Below, piece by piece: positions 40,385 through 49,245 of a DNA stretch of 64,000 nucleotides. Both the position numbers and the translations under genes were made by a program. The notes beneath the pieces are model-generated. The model searched no databases, had not been told where the DNA came from, and saw only the letters and a program-made list of their open reading frames with translations. The DNA is from Xanthobacteraceae bacterium. Its GTDB lineage: Bacteria > Pseudomonadota > Alphaproteobacteria > Rhizobiales > Xanthobacteraceae. Numbering within the stretch: the stretch's first letter is position 1; each line of letters opens with the position of its first letter. The stretch lies in contig JAIESI010000086.1 in the NCBI GenBank assembly GCA_019746135.1, positions 1-64,000 on the forward strand, read 5' to 3'.

Positions 40385-41407
40385 CTACGAAACTTTTTCG
40401 ACTTTGCCGCTCGTGGCCGAGCGGATCACTGCTTCGGTCACCGCCGCACCGTGAAGAATCTGCTCGGGCGGGATCGGGAAGGGCGCCTTGCCCTCGATCG
40501 CGCGGGCAAATGCGTCGAAGGTGGCGCGCACGATGTCGAGCCGCTCGGCCTCCCAGGTCTCGGCGTTACCCTTCACCGGCTGGAACTTGCAGGCGCCGAA
40601 CTGCCGGGTGCGGCGCTCCTCGGACGGCGCACCTGCGACATGAGTCACGCCCTCGATCCGGTGCCAGCCCTTGGAGCCGAACACCTGGAAGCTGAAGCCC
40701 GCACCGGTCGCGGTCATGGTGCCGAGATAGCCCGACATGCCGCCCTTCAGGCGGAACAGCATCGAGGTCGTGTCGTCGGTGCCGTTCTGCACCGTGCGGG
40801 CGAAGCTCTGGCAATAGACCGTGTCGATCTCGCCGCAGAGATAGATCATCGCGTCGACCGCGTGCACGCCCATCGGCGCGAGCCCGCCGAGCGGCGCTTC
40901 GTTCTTGTTCGAGCGCCATGCCGTCGGCGGCAGGAACAGCGCATTCGGATAGGTCATGCTGGCTTCGATGTGCTGGATGGTGCCGAGTTCACCCGCTTTG
41001 ATGCGGTCGTGCAGCTTGATCATCTCCGGATGGAAGCGGCGATTGTAGCCGATGCCGGTCACGCGCTTGGCCCTGGCGAGTGCAGCCAGCGCCTGCTCCG
41101 CCTCCTTCCTGGAAAACGTGAAAGGCTTTTCGCAATAGACGTGCTTGCCTGCGGCTGCGGCCGTCTCGATCTGCTGCACGTGGCCGGACACCGGGGTCGC
41201 GAGCACCACGGCGTCGATCTTGGGATCAGCCAGAACGTCCTGGTAGCTCTTGGCGATGGTAAGCGAGTGCTGCTTGGCGAAGGCCTCGACGTCGGCGTTT
41301 ACGGTGCGGGTCTGTAGCGTCGTGAAGCGCATCAGGTCGCTGCCGGCGAGCGACTCCACCATGGTCTTGCCCCAGGTGCCCAGTCCGACAACCGCCGCGT
41401 TGATCAT
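40385..41407 (-). CDS. Gfo/Idh/MocA family oxidoreductase
   Basis: MINAAVVGLGTWGKTMVESLAGSDLMRFTTLQTR...DAVVLATPVSGHVQQIETAAAAGKHVYCEKPFTFS. Confidence 0.93.
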   Translation of the reverse strand: MINAAVVGLGTWGKTMVESLAGSDLMRFTTLQTRTVNADVEAFAKQHSLTIAKSYQDVLADPKIDAVVLATPVSGHVQQIETAAAAGKHVYCEKPFTFSRKEAEQALAALARAKRVTGIGYNRRFHPEMIKLHDRIKAGELGTIQHIEASMTYPNALFLPPTAWRSNKNEAPLGGLAPMGVHAVDAMIYLCGEIDTVYCQSFARTVQNGTDDTTSMLFRLKGGMSGYLGTMTATGAGFSFQVFGSKGWHRIEGVTHVAGAPSEERRTRQFGACKFQPVKGNAETWEAERLDIVRATFDAFARAIEGKAPFPIPPEQILHGAAVTEAVIRSATSGKVEKVS

Positions 41408-41448
41408 GGCTCAGTTCCTCTATTGATTCTGCGTCAGCCGCCCGGTCT

Positions 41449-41826
41449 TTATTTGGGCCAGGTCAGCAGGGCGAGCGCCAGGCAGGCCAGCATCCAGAAT
41501 ACGCAGTATTCGATGCCGCCGATCACCCAGATCCATTTCTTGGTGACCTTGTACGTCGCCGCGCCCGCGACGAACAGGTGGAACGCGGCGATCAGCGCGA
41601 CATAGGGCGTGTAGATGTCGAAGAAGAGGAAAAAGGTCAGCACGGTCTCGATCGCGCCGGCGATATACATCCAGGTCGCCGGCGGATTGAATTTCGCGGC
41701 CTTGAAGAAGTTCAGCGTCGCGGGCTCGGTGAACTTGCCGACGACATGCGGAATGAAGAACAGCGCGCAGGTGAGGCGCAGCAGCACGACCCCGTTGAGC
41801 AGGTTGAATTTATCGGCCCACGACAT
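41449..41826 (-). CDS. DoxX-like small membrane protein
   Basis: LLRLTCALFFIPHVVGKFTEPATLNFFKAAKFNPPATWMYIAGAIETVLTFFLFF...; four TM segments. Confidence 0.72.
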   Translation of the reverse strand: MSWADKFNLLNGVVLLRLTCALFFIPHVVGKFTEPATLNFFKAAKFNPPATWMYIAGAIETVLTFFLFFDIYTPYVALIAAFHLFVAGAATYKVTKKWIWVIGGIEYCVFWMLACLALALLTWPK

Positions 41827-41896
41827 GCTTTCCCCCGTGACGTGATTTGCGGTTCATTTCAATGGATTGCGTTGGTTGGCGCAAGTGTTGCGGCCT

Positions 41897-42062
41897 GTGT
41901 CCCGGGCGCAGCGCAGCACAAGCGAAGCGCGGTGATGCGCTGCAGACCCGGGACCCCGGTTTCTTTGGATGACAACCGGGGTCCCGGATCAACGGTGCAC
42001 CGCCATAGCGCGTCGAAGACGCGCGTAAACGCGCTGATGGCGGTGCACCTTGTCCGGGACAC
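41897..42062. repeat. Intergenic palindromic repeat, family B copy 2
   Basis: GTGTCCCGG...CCGGGACAC termini with nested hairpins GGGACCCCGGTTT..AACCGGGGTCCC and GGTGCACCGCCAT...ATGGCGGTGCACC. Confidence 0.85.
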
Positions 42063-42082
42063 ATGCGGAGCGAGCTGCGCCT

Positions 42083-42697
42083 TCACCACCCGATCTTCTT
42101 GACGCTGACGCCTTTGAGCCAGTTCGCGCCGAGCGCGTAGAGCGCGTCGGTCGCGGGCCCGTCCACCCCCGGCATGTCCTCCTTCACCTTGTAGCCCACC
42201 CTGGTCTGCAGGTAGGCGAGGTGGCGGTAGCCCACCGGAAAGCGGGCAAGGAGCTTCGGATCGAGCTTGGGAGCCTTGGCCGGATCGACCGGGACGATCT
42301 GGTCCTTCTCGTAGGTGAGGCGGCGCCAGACCAGGCCCCATTGGCCCTTGCGTTTTTCCATGAAGTCATAGAACCGGCCGATGCAGAGCACGTCGCACTC
42401 GACGCCCTCGAGCGGCGCGCGCTGCGAGATCGACATCTTGGTCTGGGCGATGGCGCGCGTGCCCTTCAGCTCGATCGAGGAACCGCCGAGGAAGTGGTAG
42501 ATGCGCACACCCTTGGCGTAGCCCTGCCGGTTCGCCGCGATGAACTCCTCATATGTGCCCTGGAACCAGGTCGCCCACATCCGACCCTCGGGATGCCAGA
42601 CGGTGCGGAAGCGGTCCCACTGGAAACTGTCGCGCCACACCGCCCAGTTCTCGATCAGCTCGCGGATCGCGAGCTTGTCCTCCATCCCCTTTTTCAT
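42083..42697 (-). CDS. Nuclear transport factor 2/SnoaL-like family protein
   Basis: KLAIRELIENWAVWRDSFQWDRFRTVWHPEGRMWATWFQGTYEEFI... Confidence 0.78.
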   Translation of the reverse strand: MKKGMEDKLAIRELIENWAVWRDSFQWDRFRTVWHPEGRMWATWFQGTYEEFIAANRQGYAKGVRIYHFLGGSSIELKGTRAIAQTKMSISQRAPLEGVECDVLCIGRFYDFMEKRKGQWGLVWRRLTYEKDQIVPVDPAKAPKLDPKLLARFPVGYRHLAYLQTRVGYKVKEDMPGVDGPATDALYALGANWLKGVSVKKIGW

Positions 42698-42779
42698 TTT
42701 CTTGCCTCCCCGGCCGGTCTGGTGCCGGGCGCAACACTGCCCTAACGTCCCGCCGGACGCCAGCAGGAGAGAAAGCGCA

Positions 42780-43547
42780 ATGGCAAGGCTTCAGGGGCGC
42801 ACCGCGGTCGTGACCGGCGGGGCGGTCGGCATCGGCCGGCACTATTCGCGGGCGCTCGCCGCCGCGGGCGCGCAGGTGATGATCGCCGACATCAAGGACG
42901 GCGCGGGGCTCGCTGCCGAGATCGCCGCCAAGCACGGCCGCAACTCCACCGACAGCATGCAGTTCGACGTCAGCGACGAGGCGCAGTGCAAGGCGCTGGT
43001 GGCGCGGACCATCGAGCGCTTCGGCAAGATCGACATCCTGATCAACAACGCCGCGCTCTACGCGCCGCTGCCGACGCTCAAGGTCACCGAGATGGATGTG
43101 GAGCTGTGGGACAAGGTGATGGCGGTGAACATCCGCGGGCCGTTTCTGATGGTGAAGCATGTCGCGCCGCACATGATCGCCAAGGGCTACGGCAAGATCG
43201 TCAACATCGGCTCGGGCACGGTGGCGCGCGGCATCCCGGACTTCTCGCACTACGTCACGTCGAAGGGCGCGGTGACGGCGTTCACCCGCTGCATGTCGCG
43301 CGAGCTCGGCGGGCACGGCATCTGCGTCAACACGCTGGCTCCGGGCTATACACTGTCCGACACCGGCCTCACCAACACGGTGCATGTCGAGCAGTCCAAG
43401 GCCGCGGCGATCCAGCGGCGGGCGCTCAAGCGCGACGAATACCCCGAGGACCTTCTGGGGACGCTGATTTTCCTGTGCTCGGCCGACTCCGATTTCATGA
43501 CCGGCCAGGTTGTCACGGTCGACGGCGGGGCCAACAACACCGCCTGA
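42780..43547 (+). CDS. SDR family oxidoreductase
   Basis: MARLQGRTAVVTGGAVGIGRHYSRALAAAG...DILINNAALYAPL...GKIVNIGSGT...HYVTSKGAVTAFTRCMSRELGGHGICVNTLAPGYT. Confidence 0.95.
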   Translation: MARLQGRTAVVTGGAVGIGRHYSRALAAAGAQVMIADIKDGAGLAAEIAAKHGRNSTDSMQFDVSDEAQCKALVARTIERFGKIDILINNAALYAPLPTLKVTEMDVELWDKVMAVNIRGPFLMVKHVAPHMIAKGYGKIVNIGSGTVARGIPDFSHYVTSKGAVTAFTRCMSRELGGHGICVNTLAPGYTLSDTGLTNTVHVEQSKAAAIQRRALKRDEYPEDLLGTLIFLCSADSDFMTGQVVTVDGGANNTA

Positions 43548-43710
43548 TTTCGCGGCAAATTCGGGTTTTCCGGACGGCAAGCCCCGCTAATGGCGAATAC
43601 CGCCCGCGGCGGCGCGGGCGCTACCATTTCGTGCCAAAACCACTATGTTCGGGGGCAAATCAGCCCGGTTTTGCCCCTGTCTGCAGGGGAGGAATTCCAA
43701 GGAGAGCCGC

Positions 43711-44763
43711 ATGTCCGTCGCCCACGTCGACTCCAAGCACAACGTCACGGGAAACCGTCAGGCCTACTACGACAAGATCAGCAAGAAGGACATGGCTCCG
43801 TTGTGGGAGGTGCTCCGCAACGTCGTCACCAAGGAGCCGAAGTCGAAGTGCTCGCCGAACATCTGGAAGTTCGACGAGGTCAAGAAGCTGATGCTCGAGG
43901 CCGGTGACGTGATCACCGCCGAGGAGGCCGAGCGCCGCGTGCTGGTGCTGGAGAACCCCTCGCTGCGCGGCCAGTCGCGGATCACCAATTCGCTGTTCGC
44001 CGGCATCCAGCTGATCATGCCGGGCGAGATCGCCGAAGCCCATCAGCACGTGTCGTCGGCGATCCGCCTGGTGCTCGACGGCGACGGCGCCTACACCGCG
44101 GTCGAGGGCGAGAAGGCGAGCATGTCGCGCGGCGACTTCATCCTCACCCCGAACTGGGCCCCGCACGATCACGGCAACCCCGGCAAGCAGCCGGTGATGT
44201 GGCTCGACGTGCTCGACATGCCGACGGTCAACCACTTCGAGACGTCGTTCATGACGCACTTCGACGAGAAGGCGCAGAACACGTCGCGCCAGGACGGCGA
44301 CTCGCTCGACCGCTACGGCTCCGGCGTGCTGCCGGACGGCACGCTCGACACGTTCAAGAACCGCAGCCCGGTGATCAACTACACCTATGCCCGCACCAAG
44401 CCGATCATCGAGCGGATGATGAAGGCCGGCGACGTCGACCCGATCCATGGGGCCCGCGTGCGCTACTCCAACCCGGTGACCGGCGGCCACGTGATGGTGA
44501 CGATGGGCGCCTACCTCGCGCTGTTCCCGAAGGGCTTCAAGGGCAAGGATTACCAGTCGACCGACGGCACGATCTTCGTCTGCATCGAAGGCCGCGGCTC
44601 GACCAAGGTCGGTGACAAGGAGCTGAATTGGGGCCCGAACGACGTGTTCGTGATCCCGCCGTGGCAGCGCTATTCGCACAACGTAGCGGACGAGTCGGTG
44701 CTGTTCTCGATCTCCGACAAGCCGGCGCAGGAAGCGCTCGGGATCTGGCGCGAGAAGAAGTAG
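43711..44763 (+). CDS. Cupin dioxygenase, gentisate 1,2-dioxygenase-like
   Basis: PLWEVLRNVVTKEPKSKCSPNIWKFDEVKKLMLEAG...LQLIMPGEIAEAHQHVSSAIRLVLDGDGAYTAVEGEKASMSRGDFILTPNWAPHDHGN (two-cupin layout). Confidence 0.85.
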   Translation: MSVAHVDSKHNVTGNRQAYYDKISKKDMAPLWEVLRNVVTKEPKSKCSPNIWKFDEVKKLMLEAGDVITAEEAERRVLVLENPSLRGQSRITNSLFAGIQLIMPGEIAEAHQHVSSAIRLVLDGDGAYTAVEGEKASMSRGDFILTPNWAPHDHGNPGKQPVMWLDVLDMPTVNHFETSFMTHFDEKAQNTSRQDGDSLDRYGSGVLPDGTLDTFKNRSPVINYTYARTKPIIERMMKAGDVDPIHGARVRYSNPVTGGHVMVTMGAYLALFPKGFKGKDYQSTDGTIFVCIEGRGSTKVGDKELNWGPNDVFVIPPWQRYSHNVADESVLFSISDKPAQEALGIWREKK

Positions 44764-44786
44764 GCGCAAGAAGCCTGAAAACGAAG

Positions 44787-44811
44787 CCCCGCCCAAAAGG
44801 CGGGGTTTTCG
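44787..44811 (+). terminator. Rho-independent terminator after the dioxygenase-like gene
   Basis: gaaaacgaagCCCCGCCcaaaaGGCGGGGttttcgttt. Confidence 0.82.
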
Positions 44812-44820
44812 TTTGGCACA

Positions 44821-44951
44821 GTCATTCCGGGGCGCCGCCACAAGCGCGTTCACGCGCGTCTTCGACGCGCGATGGCGGCGAGCCCGGAAGCCATAACCAC
44901 GGCTGCGGAGTATGGATTCCGGGTTCGCGCTCACGCGCGCCCCGGAATGAC
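44821..44951. repeat. Intergenic palindromic repeat, family A copy 3 with nested module
   Basis: GTCATTCCGGGG...CCCCGGAATGAC termini; contains GCGCGTTCACGCGCGTCTTCGACGCGC at 44844-44870. Confidence 0.85.
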
Positions 44952-44959
44952 CGCGTGCC

Positions 44960-47110
44960 TCAAGCCGGCGCTGCTGTTGCTGTCCTGCGCCGCCGCAGGT
45001 GATCGAGCACCAGCAGCGCAATGCCGAGCCCGATGCCGATGAAGTTGACGGTGTAGCCACCGTTGAATGACTCCGGCGGCAGCGCGATCGGCAGGGCGAG
45101 CAGGCCGTAGACGAAGCGCATCGCTGTCGACAGCGGCGTCAGCGCAAATCCGACAATGCCGGCGGTGCCGACGAACAGCGCGAACAGGATCCGCACGAAG
45201 TTCCAGACGATCAGGTAGGTCGGCCCATCCATCAGCAGGCTCGGCGTCAGCACGAACAGGAACGGCAGCACGAAGGTGCTCCAGCCGACCAGGCAGGCGA
45301 CCCAGCCGGTGGTCCAGCCGTCGGTGCGGGCGATGTTGGCCGCGGCATAGGCCGCGAACGCCACCGGCGGCGTGATCATCGACAGCATGCCGTTGTACAT
45401 GACGAACATGTGCGCGGCCATCGGCGTGACGCCGAGCTTGACGAGGGCCGGTGCAAGCAGCGTCGCGGTGAGGATGTAGACGCTCACCGTCGGCAGCCCG
45501 ATGCCGAGCACGAAGGCGAGCACCGCGATCAGGAGCAGCAGCAGGAACACGTTGTCGCCGGACAGCGTCAGCAGTTGCAGCGTCATGCTGAAGGCAAGGC
45601 CGGAGATGCTCATGATCCCGACCATGATGCCGGCGGCGGCCCCGATCAGGATGATGTCGAGCGAGACCCGGCCGGTCTCGATCACGGCGATGGTGATCTC
45701 CTTCGCCGACGTGCGCTTGCCGCGGTAGCCGAAGATCAGCGCCAGAACGATCAGCAGCGCGGTCGAGGCGACCGCGGCCTTCTCCGGCGTCAGCAGCAGC
45801 ACCTCCGGATACATCAGCGCCATGACGAGGAAGAAGATCGGCACCAGGAAGTGCCAGCCGGATTTGATGATCGAGGTGAGCGACGGCGCGTCGTCGAGCT
45901 CGACACCGCCGATGTTGTGCTTGGCGGCTTCGAGATCGACGTGGATGAACAGGCAGGCGTAGTAGAGAATGGCGGGAATGGCGGCGGCGATGCAGACCGT
46001 GCCGTACGAGACCTGCAGGAATTCGGCCATGATGAAGGCGGCAGCGCCCATCACCGGTGGCATCAGCTGGCCGCCGGTCGAGCCGACCGACTCGATCGCG
46101 GCCGCCCGATAGGCCGAGAAGCCGGACTTCTTCATCGCCGGGATGGTGACGACGCCGACCGCGAGCACGTTCGACACCGCGCTGCCGGAGATCATGCCGA
46201 ACAGCGCCGAGCCCACCACCGCGATCTTCGCCGCGCCGCCGCGGAAGCGCCACATCGCCGACATCGCGAGGTCGGAGAAGAAGTCCGCGCCGCCGGTGCG
46301 CGCCAGCACCTGGCCGAGAATGGTGAACGGGATGACGACGATGACGGCGACCTGCAGGATCGAGCCGATCATACCGTTCACGTCGAGGCCGACGTAGGCG
46401 ACCATGCGCTCGGGGCTGACCCAGCGGGTCTGGAAGTCGCCGGCCATGAACGGGCTGATATAGACGTAGACCGCAATGGCCAGGATGATGCCGACGAAGC
46501 CCCAGCCGGAGATGCGGCGGCTCGCCTCCAGCACCAGGAACGTCAGGATCGCGCTGCCGACCACGCCTTCGAGCGGCAGCATGGCAAGCTCGTAGGTCAG
46601 CGCCTCGTAGCGGACGGTGATGTAGGCGCAGAGCGCGAGCGAGGCCGCCATACAGACCCAGTCGAGCCAGCGCGCAACCACGATCCGCCCCGCGGCAAAG
46701 GTCCAGGCGAGCGCCACGGCAAGCCCCACGACGGCGGGCCATACGATCGCGCCGTCCCGCCGATAGCTGTAGATCAGGTAGACGACGATGATGGCCGAGG
46801 CTATCGCCCCGGCAAGATCAAAGGGTGTGTCCTTGCGCGACGTCTCGGTGATGAAGGCAAGCGCCAGCGTCAGGCCCAGCGTCACCGCAAGAAGCTGCTC
46901 GGTGTAAAGCGAGATGTTGAGAACCTGCCGCGGGACGTCCAGCACCCAGAGCACGACACAGGCGACCAGCAGCGCCTGGAGCGTCATCGTGGCGATGACG
47001 GTCGCCCGCGACGACTCTTTGACCAGTTCTTCGGTCGTGGCGATGAAACGCTCCTCCGACGCGGCGGAGATATGGGACGCCGCGCCGGAGGTTGAGGGCT
47101 GATCGGTCAC
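44960..47110 (-). CDS. TRAP transporter fused permease (4TM/12TM)
   Basis: 716 aa; GSALFGMISGSAVSNVLAVGVVTIPAMKKSGFSAYRAAAIESVGSTGGQLMPPVMGAAAFIMAEFL. Confidence 0.95.
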   Translation of the reverse strand: MTDQPSTSGAASHISAASEERFIATTEELVKESSRATVIATMTLQALLVACVVLWVLDVPRQVLNISLYTEQLLAVTLGLTLALAFITETSRKDTPFDLAGAIASAIIVVYLIYSYRRDGAIVWPAVVGLAVALAWTFAAGRIVVARWLDWVCMAASLALCAYITVRYEALTYELAMLPLEGVVGSAILTFLVLEASRRISGWGFVGIILAIAVYVYISPFMAGDFQTRWVSPERMVAYVGLDVNGMIGSILQVAVIVVIPFTILGQVLARTGGADFFSDLAMSAMWRFRGGAAKIAVVGSALFGMISGSAVSNVLAVGVVTIPAMKKSGFSAYRAAAIESVGSTGGQLMPPVMGAAAFIMAEFLQVSYGTVCIAAAIPAILYYACLFIHVDLEAAKHNIGGVELDDAPSLTSIIKSGWHFLVPIFFLVMALMYPEVLLLTPEKAAVASTALLIVLALIFGYRGKRTSAKEITIAVIETGRVSLDIILIGAAAGIMVGIMSISGLAFSMTLQLLTLSGDNVFLLLLLIAVLAFVLGIGLPTVSVYILTATLLAPALVKLGVTPMAAHMFVMYNGMLSMITPPVAFAAYAAANIARTDGWTTGWVACLVGWSTFVLPFLFVLTPSLLMDGPTYLIVWNFVRILFALFVGTAGIVGFALTPLSTAMRFVYGLLALPIALPPESFNGGYTVNFIGIGLGIALLVLDHLRRRRTATAAPA

Positions 47111-47144
47111 TCGATTGCCTTGGCTCGTTCTTAAGCCGTTCGAT

Positions 47145-48110
47145 TCAGTAGGCCTTGGCCTCGATCTTCTTGTCCTGGAAGTATTTCAGCGCGCCGGGGT
47201 GATACGTCATCTCGTGCTTGCGATACATCGTCTCCAGAGAGAAGTCGTTCAGCGCGGGCGCGGTCGCGACCATGTCGGCCTTGTTATTCGCCATGGTGTC
47301 GATGATCTTGGCGACAACCTCGTCTTTCATCTTCGCATTGGTGAACAGCAGGTAGTCCATCGCATAGACCTTCATCGGCTCGCTCACGCCGACATAGGCC
47401 GGGATCGGCCGGATGTCGCTGAAATAGCCGTAGGGGAAGATCTTGCGGCTGGCTTCGAGATTTTCGCCGACCCTCACGGCGCGAACGCCGCCCACCGTGG
47501 CGTCGGCTTCGCGAACCTTCGGGCCGCCGAACGAGAACATGAACATGTCGTTGTTGCCGGCCATGAAGTCGTCGCCGCCGCGCAGCACGTTCGGCACCAT
47601 CACCGGCTTCACGTCGTTGAGCGTGAGGTTGGCGGTGGCGAGCATCGACAGCGTGTTCTTGTCCAGCGTTCGCATGGCCGAGTAGCCCGCCGGAACGCGC
47701 TTGCCCCTGACGTCGGCCATGTTGACGATGCCGCTGTCCTTGCGGGTGAAGAAGCCCATGCGCAGCACATAGATCGAGCCGATGATGCGGAGGTCGTTCT
47801 GCAGCTTGCCGGTCTCGATGCCTTCGACCACTTCGAGCATGTTGGCCATGCCGAGGTCGATCTCGTTCTTGGCGACCATCGGGAGCAGCACCGACTCGCC
47901 CGCGGTCGCCTGCACCAGCGTGTTGAGCCCGCCCTTCTCCTTTAGCGTCTTGGCGATTGCCGACGCCACGGTGTTGGCGAGCGTGCCGGGCTGCATGGTG
48001 GCAAGGCCGTAGGTCTGCGCATTGGCGGCCGATCCGCCACCCGCAAGGGCCACGCCCAATGCCGCGACAAGCCATCCGCGCCGCAGCGCCGTCGCAATGC
48101 TGCCGTTCAT
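47145..48110 (-). CDS. TAXI-family TRAP solute-binding receptor
   Basis: Signal peptide; TYGLATMQPGTLANTVASAIAKTLKEKGGLNTLVQATAGESVLLPMVAKNEIDLGMANMLEV. Confidence 0.9.
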   Translation of the reverse strand: MNGSIATALRRGWLVAALGVALAGGGSAANAQTYGLATMQPGTLANTVASAIAKTLKEKGGLNTLVQATAGESVLLPMVAKNEIDLGMANMLEVVEGIETGKLQNDLRIIGSIYVLRMGFFTRKDSGIVNMADVRGKRVPAGYSAMRTLDKNTLSMLATANLTLNDVKPVMVPNVLRGGDDFMAGNNDMFMFSFGGPKVREADATVGGVRAVRVGENLEASRKIFPYGYFSDIRPIPAYVGVSEPMKVYAMDYLLFTNAKMKDEVVAKIIDTMANNKADMVATAPALNDFSLETMYRKHEMTYHPGALKYFQDKKIEAKAY

Positions 48111-48159
48111 GTCACCACCCTCCCGAAATGTCGCAAAATGGATTGCAGGTTTCCGCCGG

Positions 48160-49125
48160 TCAGCCGAGCGGCTGCGGCGTCAGGTTCCTTTGCTTGAAGA
48201 ATTTCTCCGCGCCCGGATGGTACGGCACGCCATATTGCTTGTAGCCAAACGCAGGCGTCCACTCCCGCAGCACCGGCTGTACGGCGACGAGCTCATCCTT
48301 GTTCTGTTCCATGATCTCGAGAATTTTCTGGATGAAGGCGTCCGGCACCTTGGACGAAGCGATCATCACGTTGTCGAAGCTGTAGACCTTCATCGGCTTG
48401 TCGACGCCGGTGAAGATCGGGCCAGGGCCGATCTGAGTGAGGTAGGCCCAGGGCATGATCTTCTTCGCCGCGTCCCAGCTGTCGCCGAGCTCCAGCGCCC
48501 GGATTCCGCCGACCGTGGCATCGGCCTCGCGCACCTTCGGTCCGCCGAACGCAAATGAGAACATGTCGGCGTTGCCGGCCATGAACTCGTCGGCGCTGCG
48601 CACCACGTTCGGCACCAGAACCGGCTTGACGTCGGCTTCAGTGAGACCTGCGGTGGCAAGCTGGGCGCGCATGGTCTTGTCGATGTTGCGCATTGCCGAA
48701 TAGCCAAGCGACACCCGCTTGCCCTTCATGTCGGCCATCTTGACCAGGCCGGCGTCCTTGCGGACGAAGAACGGCGTGCGCAGCGCATGCACCGCGGTGA
48801 TGATGCGCATGTCCTTGAGTGCGCCGTCGAGGCCGTCTTGGGCCTCCATGATGTTGGTGATGCCGACCTCGACCTCGCCGCGGCCGACCATCGGCACGAT
48901 CACCTGGTCGCCGGCGGTCGGCTGCACCAGCATGTTGATGCCGCCCTTCTCCTTCAGCACCTTGGAGACCGCAGAGGCGGTGGTGTGGTTGAGCGTGCCG
49001 GGCGGCAGCGTGGCGAAGCCGTAGGTCTGTGCCGTGGCGGCCGTGACGGTGAGCGCGAGGCCTGCGACGGCCAACGACACGGCGGAGACGAGCGACAGCG
49101 CTGTCGCGCGAACGATCATGAGCAT
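48160..49125 (-). CDS. TAXI-family TRAP solute-binding receptor (paralog)
   Basis: TYGFATLPPGTLNHTTASAVSKVLKEKGGINMLVQPTAGDQVIVPMVGRGEVEVGITNIMEAQ. Confidence 0.9.
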   Translation of the reverse strand: MLMIVRATALSLVSAVSLAVAGLALTVTAATAQTYGFATLPPGTLNHTTASAVSKVLKEKGGINMLVQPTAGDQVIVPMVGRGEVEVGITNIMEAQDGLDGALKDMRIITAVHALRTPFFVRKDAGLVKMADMKGKRVSLGYSAMRNIDKTMRAQLATAGLTEADVKPVLVPNVVRSADEFMAGNADMFSFAFGGPKVREADATVGGIRALELGDSWDAAKKIMPWAYLTQIGPGPIFTGVDKPMKVYSFDNVMIASSKVPDAFIQKILEIMEQNKDELVAVQPVLREWTPAFGYKQYGVPYHPGAEKFFKQRNLTPQPLG

Positions 49126-49245
49126 GGGTCTGCTCCCTCCCGAAGGTATGAAGGCCGGTCGGGCCGGCTGTTCTTGTTGGCGATGTCCCGCGCGCCGATC
49201 ATTGCACAGCGCAACGGGCATTGGCGAGCGCACCGGGTGCGCGTT

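Noticed and set aside
45410-47095. 561-aa plus-strand ORF
   Set aside because: Antisense to the fused TRAP permease.
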